DNA from: Streptomyces sp. TRM68367
GTDB taxonomy: Bacteria; Actinomycetota; Actinomycetes; Streptomycetales; Streptomycetaceae
DNA length: 64,000 nt
Assembly: GCF_014495685.1 (NCBI RefSeq)
Contig: NZ_JACTVI010000010.1
Location: forward strand, 1-64,000
Reading direction: 5' to 3'
The translations under genes and the position numbers were made by a program. The notes under the pieces were generated by a model, which did not search any database, was not told the origin of the DNA, and was given only the letters and a program-made list of their open reading frames with translations. This document shows, in pieces, positions 35,765 to 44,452 of this stretch. The number at the start of each line of letters is the position of its first letter. Positions within the stretch are counted from its first letter, which is position 1.

Positions 35765-36537
35765 AGCGCGGCGATGTGGCCGAGCTGGCCGGCAGCACCG
35801 GGCTCGGCGCGTGGACGGCGTTCGGTGTGCTGAGCATGGTCGTCATAGGCGACGGCGTGCCGCTGTTCGCGGACAGCGACCTTCTGTCGTGGTCCGTCGG
35901 CCATCGACCGGACGTGGCGGTGGCGTTCGCCCGCGGGCTGACCGCCACCGGGACGGGTGCCGTCCCGTACCTGCTGGCCGTGCTGGCCGGAATCACCGCG
36001 GGGCGTACCCCGCGGCAGAGGATGACGGCCGTCTCCCTCTGTCTGGCCTGCCTCGGGGCAGGCCAGGCCCTGCGGTACGGGGTGATGACGCTCGTCGCCC
36101 GGCCCCGGCCGCCACACGCGGACTGGGCAGCGCACGCATCGGGGTGGGCGTTCCCGTCCGGTCACGCCACCACGGCCGCCCTCACCGCCGGACTGCTCGT
36201 CATCGCCGTCCGCGTGCGCGGCCCGCGCGGCAGGACCCCGCTCACCCTGGTCATCGGCGGTTGGGGCGCGCTGGTCGGGCTGACCCGCGTGTACCTCGGA
36301 GTGCACTGGTTCACCGATGTAGTCGCCGGCTGGCTCTTCGCCCTCGGCTGGCTGGGAGTGTGCCTGTGGGCCGTGGCCTGCCAGCTGCCCGAGAGGTGGA
36401 TCCCCGGTACGACGGGCACGGCACGGGAGGCGACAGAGCCGATGGGCACCGCAGGCCGGACGGACAAGGCACGAGATCCGAAGGAGGACCATGCACCCCA
36501 AGATCCTGGTCGTCGAGGACGATCACGCTCTGCGTGA
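35761..36537 (+). CDS. PAP2-family phosphatase
   Basis: The 258-residue integral membrane phosphatase has six helices and the tripartite acid phosphatase signature: K/R-x6-RP in RYGVMTLVARPRPP, PSGH in AFPSGHATT, and SR-x5-H-x3-D equivalent TRVYLGVHWFTD with the nucleophile His in the last. It dephosphorylates lipid phosphates such as undecaprenyl-PP or phosphatidic acid. A DedA fragment precedes it and a two-component pair follows. Its 3' end overlaps the response-regulator gene by 47 bases, so the final about 40 residues (charged, low-complexity) may be a recent extension. Confidence 0.9.
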   Translation: MKRGDVAELAGSTGLGAWTAFGVLSMVVIGDGVPLFADSDLLSWSVGHRPDVAVAFARGLTATGTGAVPYLLAVLAGITAGRTPRQRMTAVSLCLACLGAGQALRYGVMTLVARPRPPHADWAAHASGWAFPSGHATTAALTAGLLVIAVRVRGPRGRTPLTLVIGGWGALVGLTRVYLGVHWFTDVVAGWLFALGWLGVCLWAVACQLPERWIPGTTGTAREATEPMGTAGRTDKARDPKEDHAPQDPGRRGRSRSA

Positions 36538-37153
36538 CGTGCTGGTGCGCGGACTGCGCGACGATGACTTCGACACGGTGCCCGCGCCGGACGGTGCCAC
36601 CGCCCTGCGGCTGGCCACCGATGACATCGCCGCCGCCGTGCTCGACGTCGGCCTGCCCGACGCCGACGGGCGAGACGTGTGCCAGGCGATGCGCGCGAAC
36701 GGATTCCTCTCCCCCGTCATCTTCCTCACCGCCCATCACAGGCTCGCCGACCGGCTGTCCGGCTTCTCCGCCGGGTGCGACGACTATCTGCCCAAGCCGT
36801 TCCACCTCACCGAACTCGCGGCCCGCCTGCGGGCAGCGGTCAAACGGACCGAACCACGACCCGCGACCACAGCAGGGGACCTGGTGCTGGACCCCGTACG
36901 GCACGGCATCAGCGCTCATGGCACCCGAATCGCGCTCACACCGACCGAGTTCCGCCTCCTGGCCGCGCTCATGGCGGCATCCGGCGGCATCGTGCGCCGC
37001 CGCGAGTTGCTCCGAGCGGGCTGGCCCGAGGGTGCCCAGGTCAGCGACAACACCCTCGACCAGTACCTGACCCGGCTGCGCCGCAAGCTGCGCGACGCGG
37101 GCAGCGACCACAGGATCGGCACGGCCCGAGGGATCGGCCACCGCCTGTCATGA
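36491..37153 (+). CDS. OmpR-family response regulator
   Basis: The 220-residue regulator has a receiver (1-115) with Asp52 (VLDVGLPD), EDD pair and Lys in LPKPF, and a winged helix (about 125-220; LTPTEFRLLAALMAASGGIV, DQYLTRLRRKL, GTARGIGHRLS). AAGGAGG lies eight bases before the ATG inside the end of the PAP2 gene. The kinase gene follows directly. This pair probably responds to an envelope condition and may control the PAP2 gene. Confidence 0.92.
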   Translation: MHPKILVVEDDHALRDVLVRGLRDDDFDTVPAPDGATALRLATDDIAAAVLDVGLPDADGRDVCQAMRANGFLSPVIFLTAHHRLADRLSGFSAGCDDYLPKPFHLTELAARLRAAVKRTEPRPATTAGDLVLDPVRHGISAHGTRIALTPTEFRLLAALMAASGGIVRRRELLRAGWPEGAQVSDNTLDQYLTRLRRKLRDAGSDHRIGTARGIGHRLS

Positions 37154-37200
37154 GCAGATTCCGCCACCGGCGACAGCCGTGCCGCCGCGGAGGGACTGTC

Positions 37201-38547
37201 ATGACCGCGCTTGTGCACCGGCTGACTCCCAGCACGCTGCGCGGCCGGCTGTCCCTGGTGGCGCTGGCCACGGCCACCCTCCTGATGGTGATCCTCACCA
37301 TCGCCTTCAACGCCGTGGCCCAGCAACGCCTTCAGCACCAGGCAGACGACGAGTTGCGCACGCGCGCCGCCGCCGTCGCGACGACCGTCGACACCAGCGG
37401 CACGACCGTACGCGTCCTGGAAACCCCGCACGACAACCTCCTCGACGCGAACGTGTGGATCTACGCCGGCCGACGCCTGCTGGAAGAGCCGCCGACCGCC
37501 GGCCCACTGACCCGCGTCGCCGACGCACTCACCCGGCGGGGCGGGCGACGTTGCGTCACCGCCGACACCCGTGGCCCCCTGCGGCTGTGCGCCCAGCCCG
37601 TATCCGGAGACAGGAGCGAGGCCACCGTGGTCACCGCGTTGGACCTCTCCCCCTACCGGAGTTCGGCCGACACCCTGCTCCTGGGATCGCTCGCCCTGGA
37701 CGCCGTCATGCTCGCCTGCACCTACGCCCTGACCCGGCTGGCCGTGGGCCGCGCGTTGCGCCCCGTGCGCACGATGACCGACCAGGCCACCGAGTGGAGC
37801 GCCGTCGCCTCCGAAGAACGCTTCGGCACCATGCGGCGCCCGGCCGAACTCGCCCGCCTCGGTACGTCACTGGACGCGCTGCTGGACCGCATCCGCACGG
37901 TCCTGCGTCACGAGCGGCAGCTCACCGGGGAACTCTCGCACGAGCTGCGTACGCCACTGAGCCGGATCATCGCCGAACTCGACTGGTGGCAGGCCCGCCC
38001 CCGCTCGACCGCCCAGACGCGGGCCACTCACAAGGTCATCGCGAAAGCCGCCGACTCCATGTGCACCATCTGCGACACCCTCCTGGACGACGCCCGCGAC
38101 GGCACACTCACCGCTCCGGGCACCGCCGAGGTCCTGCCCACGCTCCGTCACCTCGCCGAACTCCTGGAGCTGCCAAGCTACTTGGCGATCACCACCGACG
38201 TCCCCCAACTGACCGCCGGTGTCCCACCCGCCCTCCTCGAGCGCATCGTCAGCCCGCTCCTCACCAACGCCTGCCGCTACGCCAACTCGAGCGTCACCGT
38301 CCGCGCGTATCGCGGACCCGACGGCGTACGCATCGACGTCATCGACGATGGGCCCGGCGTACCACCTCGGTTCGCCGAACAGCTCTTCCAGCCCGGCCGA
38401 CGGGCGGATCCCGGCGACGGACACAGCGGAGCCGGCCTGGGACTACCGCTGGCACGGCGCATGGCCCGCTCCGCCAGCGGCGAGGTGACGTACGACCCTG
38501 GGCAGGCACCGGGCGCACGGTTCGTGGTCAGCCTGCCTGCCGGGTGA
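37201..38547 (+). CDS. Sensor histidine kinase partner of the preceding regulator
   Basis: Numbered from 37201, the 448-residue kinase has a membrane helix at about 17-40, an extracytoplasmic loop with two Cys (RRCVTADTRGPLRLCA), a second helix (about 155-180), a HAMP segment, HisKA with His247 (ELSHELRTPLS) and HATPase with N-box LLTNACRYAN, G1 DDGPGVP and G2 GAGLGLPLA. GGAGGG seven bases before ATG 37201 decides the start; ATG 37150, overlapping the regulator stop, would add 17 Arg-rich residues. A decayed relative of its C-terminus lies at 33763-33985. Confidence 0.9.
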   Translation: MTALVHRLTPSTLRGRLSLVALATATLLMVILTIAFNAVAQQRLQHQADDELRTRAAAVATTVDTSGTTVRVLETPHDNLLDANVWIYAGRRLLEEPPTAGPLTRVADALTRRGGRRCVTADTRGPLRLCAQPVSGDRSEATVVTALDLSPYRSSADTLLLGSLALDAVMLACTYALTRLAVGRALRPVRTMTDQATEWSAVASEERFGTMRRPAELARLGTSLDALLDRIRTVLRHERQLTGELSHELRTPLSRIIAELDWWQARPRSTAQTRATHKVIAKAADSMCTICDTLLDDARDGTLTAPGTAEVLPTLRHLAELLELPSYLAITTDVPQLTAGVPPALLERIVSPLLTNACRYANSSVTVRAYRGPDGVRIDVIDDGPGVPPRFAEQLFQPGRRADPGDGHSGAGLGLPLARRMARSASGEVTYDPGQAPGARFVVSLPAG

Positions 38548-38752
38548 CGGCGGCCGCCGGAGGCTCCGGGTCAAGGCCCCGCTGTCAGGTGCGGTCGGCG
38601 TTCGAGCGGGCGAAGAACTCGTTCTCGGCCCACCCGCCAGGCGCCGACCCACAGTTTCGGCGCGCACCCGTACGCCCTGACGTCCGGCCGCACCCGCCCG
38701 ATACCCTTGCCGCGACTGCTGCGACGCGGGCGACCACGAGGGGGCGGGTGCT

Positions 38753-41700
38753 GTGGACGGCGCTGCCGTTGGGCTGCGGATCGCTTCGGCGGTGGTCGCG
38801 CCCCTGCTCAAACGGTTACTGCTGCCACCCGCCAAGGCTCCGGAGGCGGAGTACGGCGACCGGCCGGTGCCCGTCCGGCGGCTTCTTTCGTTCGCCGTGG
38901 AGCACCGCGTGCTCACCGAGGACGATCTGCACAAACTCGCCCGCGAGCTGGTCCGCCGGGCCGTCCGCGCCGCCGGGCCGCACGACCCTCCCGTAGCCCC
39001 CGACGAGCATGACGCCGTCGGGCAGGCCCTGACGCGCACCCTGCACGCGCTCGGCGACCTCGACATGGACGACGTGCAGGCCCTCGCGCTCGGCCCGGAG
39101 CGGCTCGCCGCCGAGCTCTCGCAACGGGCGGGCCCGAACACTCGGCGGCTGCTCAGCGACGACGCCGCGCGCTTCCACGACCGGCTCCTGGAGACGGCTT
39201 GTCTCCACCTCGTCCGGTTCTTCAGCCAGCGGCCCGGCTTCGCAGCCCGCGCCCAGATCGAGCAGAGCCGGGAGCTGCGCGCCCAGAGCGAAAAACTGGC
39301 CCTGATCCTGGAGCGGCTTCCCGACGTGTCCCGGCAGGACGCCGCGTTCGAAGCGGAGTACGCCCGTTACGTCGTGGAGTACCACGGCCGGCTCACCATC
39401 TACGGCGTCGACCTGCGCGAACCCGGCGGCCAGGCCTGGCCGTTGGAAACCGCCTACCTGAGCTTGCAGGCCACCCCATACCGCGGCGGCGACACCGCCC
39501 TGGAGCCGAACGGTGAGCCGGGCGGCGACCGCGACCCGGAGGCCGACCGCGCCGACGGCCGCCCCGCCGAGGCGGTGCTCGGCACCCACGAGCGCGTGGT
39601 CCTGCGCGGCGTCGCGGGCACCGGCAAGACCACCCTCGTACAGTGGCTTGCCCTCACCACGGCGCAGCAGGACCGCGTGCCCGGCGGCCTGTCACAGCTG
39701 TTCGGACGCGTCCCGTTCGTCCTGCCGCTGCGCACCCTCGCCCGCAAGGACAGCGAACTGCCCATGCCCGAGGACTTCCTGCACTGGATCGGCTGCCCGC
39801 TGGTCGGCACCCAGCCGGACGGCTGGGCGGTCCGGGTGCTCAAGCACGGCCGCGGGGTGCTGCTCATCGACGGCGCCGACGAGATCCCCCGCGAGGACCG
39901 AGCCCGGGTACGGGACTGGCTGCGCAAGCTGCTCGCGGTGTTCCCCGGCAACCTGTGGCTGCTCACCGCGCGGCCCTCGGCCGTGGAGCGCGGCTGGCTG
40001 GTCCGCGAGGGCTTCCAGGAGTTCGCGCTCTCGCCGATGCGCCCCGCCGACATGAAGCGCTTCGTGCGCCACTGGCACCGGGCCGCCGGGACCTCCGAGG
40101 CGCTCGGCGAGTCGCTCACCCTGTCGCTGCGCAGCAGTCCCGAGTTGAGCCGCCTGGCCACCAACCCGCTGATGTGCGCGCTCATTTGTGCCCTGCACCG
40201 GGAGCGGCGCGGCTTTCTGCCGCAGGGCCGCGCCTCGCTGTACGAGGCGGCGCTCTCCATGCTGCTCGAACGCCGCGACCTGGAGCGCGAGGTGTACGGG
40301 CGCAGCCGGAAGCCCGAGCTGGACCAGAAGTCCGCGACGGAGCCGCTGCAGCGCCTGGCGTACTGGCTGATCCGGAACGAGCGGACCCGGCTCAACTGGG
40401 ACGACGCCGTCGACGTGATCCGCCGCCTGCAGCCCTCGGTGCCCCGGCTCGCGGACGTCGGCGCACCCGAGGACGCGCTGCAACTGCTGCTCGAACGCTC
40501 CGGGATCCTGCGTGAACCGGCCACCGGCGTGGTCGATTTCATCCACCGTACGTTTCAGGACTTCCTTGGTGCCAAGGCGGTGCTTGAGGAGCGGGACATT
40601 GGCATGCTGGTGAACAACGCGCACTTGGACCAGTGGGAGGACGTCGTACAGATGGCCGTGGCACAAGCCCGCCACCAGGAGCGCGCCGACCTCCTCACCC
40701 GGCTGCGGGAGCGCGGCGACCGCGAGAAGGACGCCGCGGTCCGCTCCCGGCTCCGTCTCCTCGCGCTCGCCTCGCTCGAACAGGCCACCCGCCTGGAGCC
40801 GGAAGTACGCGAGACCATCGAGGACCGTGCCGCCCGCATGGTGCCGCCGCGCAGCCTGCGCGAGGCCCGCCAACTCGCCCGCACCGGCCCCCTGTTGCTC
40901 GGCGTGCTCCCCCCGGCGCAGGAGCTCGCCGGGGACGAGGAACTGGCCACCGTGCACGCCGTCTGCCAGATCGGCGGGGACGCCGCGCTCCCTCGCCTGC
41001 GCGAGTTCCTGACCACCCGGCAGCCCGCTGTGCGCGCCCAACTCCTCGGTCACTGGGACCGGTTCGACACCGATGTGTACGCCGAGGAAATCGTCCGGCC
41101 ACTCCTGGAGGCCGGGGGTGACGAGCTCGTCACGGTCCGCTCCGCGGCCGAGCTCGATGCCCTGCGCACCATGTCCGGCTACCGCCGCGTGGCGCTGCAC
41201 GGCGACTTCACGCCGGACGAGATCGGCTCCCTGGACCCTCGGCAGTTGCGCGAACTCCGCCTGGCGGGTGCCCTGCAGCTGGAGGACCTGCGGGTCCTCG
41301 ACGCCTATCCGGGCCTGGCGGTCGTCGCCCTGCAGAGCTGCCGGAACCTGCGCGACCCGGCCCCGCTGACCCGGCTGCCCAACCTGCGGCGGCTCGCCCT
41401 GCGGGACCTGCCCGCGTTCGAGCCGCTGCTCGCACTCGCCGACTGCCCGCAGCTCGACGCCCTGCTCGTCGGCGCCGATGTGCCCTGGCGCGGCCTGTCG
41501 GACCTGCCGCGCACCGCCGAGCTCCGCCTGCTCGCACTGCCGCCCGCGGCCACCCGGCTCACCGACATCACCGCCTGCTCCGGACTGGAGGAGCTGCGGC
41601 TGCAGGACGCCAGTGAGCGGCTCGTGCCCGACGAATGGGGCTCCCTCGTAGGGGCGTTGCCGAATCTGCGCCGGCTCGGCCTGTCGCCGCAGCAGCTCAC

Positions 41701-41971
41701 CATGCTCTTGTTCATGCCGGGCATCCAGATGGCGCAGGTGACCCGCCTCGACGTACCGGCGACGCCCGGCACGCCGGTACCGCTGCGGAAAATCGCCCTG
41801 CGGCTTCCCGGCCTTGAGGAGCTCCACCTCTCACAGGCCGGCGACGTCGACCTCACCTCACTCGCGGGCCTGCGGCGGCTGCGCCGGGTGCGGCTCGCCT
41901 ATCCGGGGGAGCTACGGGGCGCGGAGTCGCTGCCGCAGAGCGTGGCGCTCGACGTCTATCCGCGACCGTGA
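38753..41971 (+). CDS. NACHT-domain STAND NTPase with leucine-rich repeats
   Basis: The 1072-residue protein has an N-terminal helical domain of NNH1-like style (1-265), a NACHT NTPase (about 270-560) with Walker A GVAGTGKTT (286-294), Walker B VLLIDGADEI (about 371) and sensor region NLWLLTARP, then a winged-helix/helical part (to about 700) ending FIHRTFQDFLGAKAV, and a C-terminal leucine-rich-repeat sensor (about 800-1065; repeats such as LRELRLAGALQLEDLRVLDA, LEELHLSQAGDVDLTSLAG). The plan matches NLR-type STAND proteins; bacterial NACHT proteins of this kind can protect against phage. No separate effector domain is visible. GTG start follows GAGGGGG. Two sensor-like genes follow on the same strand. 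Confidence 0.9.
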   Translation: MDGAAVGLRIASAVVAPLLKRLLLPPAKAPEAEYGDRPVPVRRLLSFAVEHRVLTEDDLHKLARELVRRAVRAAGPHDPPVAPDEHDAVGQALTRTLHALGDLDMDDVQALALGPERLAAELSQRAGPNTRRLLSDDAARFHDRLLETACLHLVRFFSQRPGFAARAQIEQSRELRAQSEKLALILERLPDVSRQDAAFEAEYARYVVEYHGRLTIYGVDLREPGGQAWPLETAYLSLQATPYRGGDTALEPNGEPGGDRDPEADRADGRPAEAVLGTHERVVLRGVAGTGKTTLVQWLALTTAQQDRVPGGLSQLFGRVPFVLPLRTLARKDSELPMPEDFLHWIGCPLVGTQPDGWAVRVLKHGRGVLLIDGADEIPREDRARVRDWLRKLLAVFPGNLWLLTARPSAVERGWLVREGFQEFALSPMRPADMKRFVRHWHRAAGTSEALGESLTLSLRSSPELSRLATNPLMCALICALHRERRGFLPQGRASLYEAALSMLLERRDLEREVYGRSRKPELDQKSATEPLQRLAYWLIRNERTRLNWDDAVDVIRRLQPSVPRLADVGAPEDALQLLLERSGILREPATGVVDFIHRTFQDFLGAKAVLEERDIGMLVNNAHLDQWEDVVQMAVAQARHQERADLLTRLRERGDREKDAAVRSRLRLLALASLEQATRLEPEVRETIEDRAARMVPPRSLREARQLARTGPLLLGVLPPAQELAGDEELATVHAVCQIGGDAALPRLREFLTTRQPAVRAQLLGHWDRFDTDVYAEEIVRPLLEAGGDELVTVRSAAELDALRTMSGYRRVALHGDFTPDEIGSLDPRQLRELRLAGALQLEDLRVLDAYPGLAVVALQSCRNLRDPAPLTRLPNLRRLALRDLPAFEPLLALADCPQLDALLVGADVPWRGLSDLPRTAELRLLALPPAATRLTDITACSGLEELRLQDASERLVPDEWGSLVGALPNLRRLGLSPQQLTMLLFMPGIQMAQVTRLDVPATPGTPVPLRKIALRLPGLEELHLSQAGDVDLTSLAGLRRLRRVRLAYPGELRGAESLPQSVALDVYPRP

Positions 41972-42003
41972 ACGACCCCTCCGTGAACGTTCGGTCGGCT
42001 GAG

Positions 42004-42019
42004 CGCTCCTGACGGAGCG
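42004..42019 (+). terminator. Short hairpin after the NACHT gene
   Basis: CGCTCC (42004-42009), TGAC, GGAGCG (42014-42019), 32 bases after the stop. The stem is only six pairs, so it may be weak. It leaves open whether the NACHT gene and the following genes share a transcript. Confidence 0.4.
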
Positions 42020-42277
42020 TCTGCGCTCCCAGTGCCCCGATACGCCCTCTCTGCGCCCTCCCCGCTCCCTGGCGCACACCCGCCCGCCACCGCAGGTCAC
42101 AAGCGCATGACGGGGTCTCCGGGGCGTCTGGCGAGCGACGGGCCGTAGCGGTAAGTTCTCGTGCTCCAGGCATAGTTGGTACGGACGTCAGCAGCTGATG
42201 TACCGGGGGGAACGGGGGGCCCGTCTCCGAGTCGCGGCCGCCGACAGACCAGGGCGACGGAAGCGGGACGCAGCCAG

Positions 42278-44446
42278 ATGCGCATGACGGAAGGGCCACC
42301 GCTGTATGGCCGGGACCCGCTGCTGCGCTCGCTGCTCCCCCGGCTGACCGGCCTCGCCTTCGACGAGCGTGTCCGGGCGGCCCGGGAATTCCACGGCGAC
42401 CTGCCGGTGGTCCTCGTGACGGGCCGGCACGGCATGGGGCGCAGCGCCGTCCTGCGGTCCCTCGCAGAGCACTACGCGGGGCGCCTGCCCCTCGCCTACG
42501 TGCGGGCCGTGCCGCCCGACCCCGACCTGCCGCCTCCGGCACCGGCCGGGCCCGCCGGGGCCCCCTTCGCGCCGGACGCGCCCGGCGGGGCGTCGCCCGC
42601 CGTCGCCTCGACCTTCGTCGAGCTCCTTGCCGAGGTGGTCTGCGGGCTCGGGCCCGAGCTGCGCCGGCACTTCCCGGTCCTGGTGCCGGGCCTGTTCGCG
42701 GTCTCCGCCTGGGAGTACGACAACGCCGGGCAGCGGGATGCGGCCTGTCTGCGGTACGCCCGGCTGCTGCTCGCCTGCCGGCTCGCCGCGGGCGACGAGG
42801 CGCGGCTGCGGCAGTCCTGGGCCACCGCCGTGGACCAGCGGCTCGCGCGCGTGAGCGGCCCGCGCGACCAGGCCGCCGTCACCGCCGCCGTCGTGGCCGA
42901 GTACGCCGAGCGGCACCGGCCCGACGCGGCCCGGGCCTGGTACCGGGAGCGCTTCCCCGAGCAGAGCGCCGAGGGCGACGCGGGCGCCCTCGGGGATCCG
43001 CTCGAACTGCTCGGCGAGTGGTTCCACCAGGGCGGCGACTACCGGCATGCCGCCGAGCAGACCCTGATGGCCGCGTTCCTGCACGACGTCGCGAGCTCGT
43101 ACGGCAGGCTGCAGCGCTGGAACCGCGAGCCCCGGCCCCTGGTGCTGCTCGACGACGCGCACTGCGCGGCCGGGCTGACCTTCCTGGACCTGCTCCTCGA
43201 ACACCGCGCGCAACCCGGCCGCACCGACCGTGAGGAGCTCGTCGTGGTGGCGACCCGGCTCGGCGACGTGCTGGACGAGGCGCCCGCCGCGGTCCGCCGC
43301 ACCCTGCCCGACCTGGTGAAGTCCACCGGCTGGAAGCGCGCCGGGCTCGAACCGTCGGCCGGTCTGCTCGCGGTCCCCCTGACCCCGCTGAGCCGGGACG
43401 ACATCCTGCTGCTCCTGGTGCCCCGGCACCGCTCCAGGCCGCTGCACCCCTATCTGGCCTCCGCCGTGCACTCCCTGACCGGCGGGCACCCGGCGGCGAC
43501 CACCGCGCTGTGCTCGGCCGCGCTGCGGGCGACGGAGCAGGGCGCGTCCGTGAGGCCCGGGGACCTGCTGCGCCTGGACGCCGAGGACGGCCGGCCCGTG
43601 ACCGAGGCGCTGCTGCTGCGACTGCTGCCGGACCGGCGCCAGCGGGACCGGCTCACCGTGCTGTCGCTCGCCCGGGACAGCACGGCCGCGGAGGCGCTCG
43701 CCGCCCATCTGAAGCTGGAGGGCCCCGACCAGCTGGCCGCCAACTCGGCCGCCGACTACCTCGAAGAGCAGCAGTGGCAGCCGCTCACGCACCCCGACGC
43801 GCCGCTGGTCGGCGACCCGCTCCTGCAGACCCTGCTCGTGCACGAGGCCCGCCGGTCCGCGCGCCCGCCCGACGACGACCGCAGCTGGCAGGGCATCCAC
43901 CGGTTCCTGCGCGCCCACCACGCCCAGCGCGGCGAGGACGGCGAGGCGGACGCGCTGCGGCACACCCTGGCGACCGGGAACGCGAAGCTGGTGGTCGCCG
44001 CGCTCACCGAGGAGTTCCGGTCCGAGCAGGACGAGCAGGCCGCCGCCCACTGGCTGACCTGCCTCTGGTACGCCGCCACGGCCCCGACCCCGCCGACGGA
44101 ACCGGACGGTGACTGGACCGACGAACGCCTACCGGTGGCACTCGGCGCGCACGACGGGCGGTACGCCGACCTGCACGAGATCGAGCGGTGCGTGAACCGT
44201 CTCCTGCACGCCCTGTGGCAGGTCTCCGAGCCGGACACCGAACCGGACCGCGACCTGTGCAAGGCGGTCGGGGAGGAACTGGCGTATCTCTCGCCGCGCC
44301 ATCCGACCTGGCATGCCGTGCTCGGCCAGGCCGCCCGCACCTGGCCGGTGGCCGCGCGCAAGAAACAGCCCTTCCCCGTTCCCGGCGTCCCCGGCGCCCC
44401 GGGCACCCCCGGCATCCCTGGTGTCCCCGGCGCCCCCGGTCAGTGA
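42278..44446 (+). CDS. Large P-loop-like ATPase with degenerate Walker A and collagen-like tail
   Basis: The 722-residue protein opens PLYGRDPLLRSLLPRLTGLA, then VVLVTGRHGMGRSAVL (about 43-58), a Walker A where the invariant Lys is Arg, and later a good Walker B LVLLDDAHC (about 285). The central part is helical with AAA+/Orc-like traits (TPLSRDDILLLLVPRHRSRP, HPYLASAVHSLTGGHPAATT). The last 25 residues are collagen-like Gly-X-Pro (FPVPGVPGAPGTPG and onward). No family with known function fits. An alternative start is ATG 42284, which overlaps the stop of a 29-codon leader frame (42198-42287). Six bases separate it from the next gene, so it almost surely works with the anchored binding protein. 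Confidence 0.8.
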   Translation: MRMTEGPPLYGRDPLLRSLLPRLTGLAFDERVRAAREFHGDLPVVLVTGRHGMGRSAVLRSLAEHYAGRLPLAYVRAVPPDPDLPPPAPAGPAGAPFAPDAPGGASPAVASTFVELLAEVVCGLGPELRRHFPVLVPGLFAVSAWEYDNAGQRDAACLRYARLLLACRLAAGDEARLRQSWATAVDQRLARVSGPRDQAAVTAAVVAEYAERHRPDAARAWYRERFPEQSAEGDAGALGDPLELLGEWFHQGGDYRHAAEQTLMAAFLHDVASSYGRLQRWNREPRPLVLLDDAHCAAGLTFLDLLLEHRAQPGRTDREELVVVATRLGDVLDEAPAAVRRTLPDLVKSTGWKRAGLEPSAGLLAVPLTPLSRDDILLLLVPRHRSRPLHPYLASAVHSLTGGHPAATTALCSAALRATEQGASVRPGDLLRLDAEDGRPVTEALLLRLLPDRRQRDRLTVLSLARDSTAAEALAAHLKLEGPDQLAANSAADYLEEQQWQPLTHPDAPLVGDPLLQTLLVHEARRSARPPDDDRSWQGIHRFLRAHHAQRGEDGEADALRHTLATGNAKLVVAALTEEFRSEQDEQAAAHWLTCLWYAATAPTPPTEPDGDWTDERLPVALGAHDGRYADLHEIERCVNRLLHALWQVSEPDTEPDRDLCKAVGEELAYLSPRHPTWHAVLGQAARTWPVAARKKQPFPVPGVPGAPGTPGIPGVPGAPGQ

Positions 44447-44452
44447 GGAACC

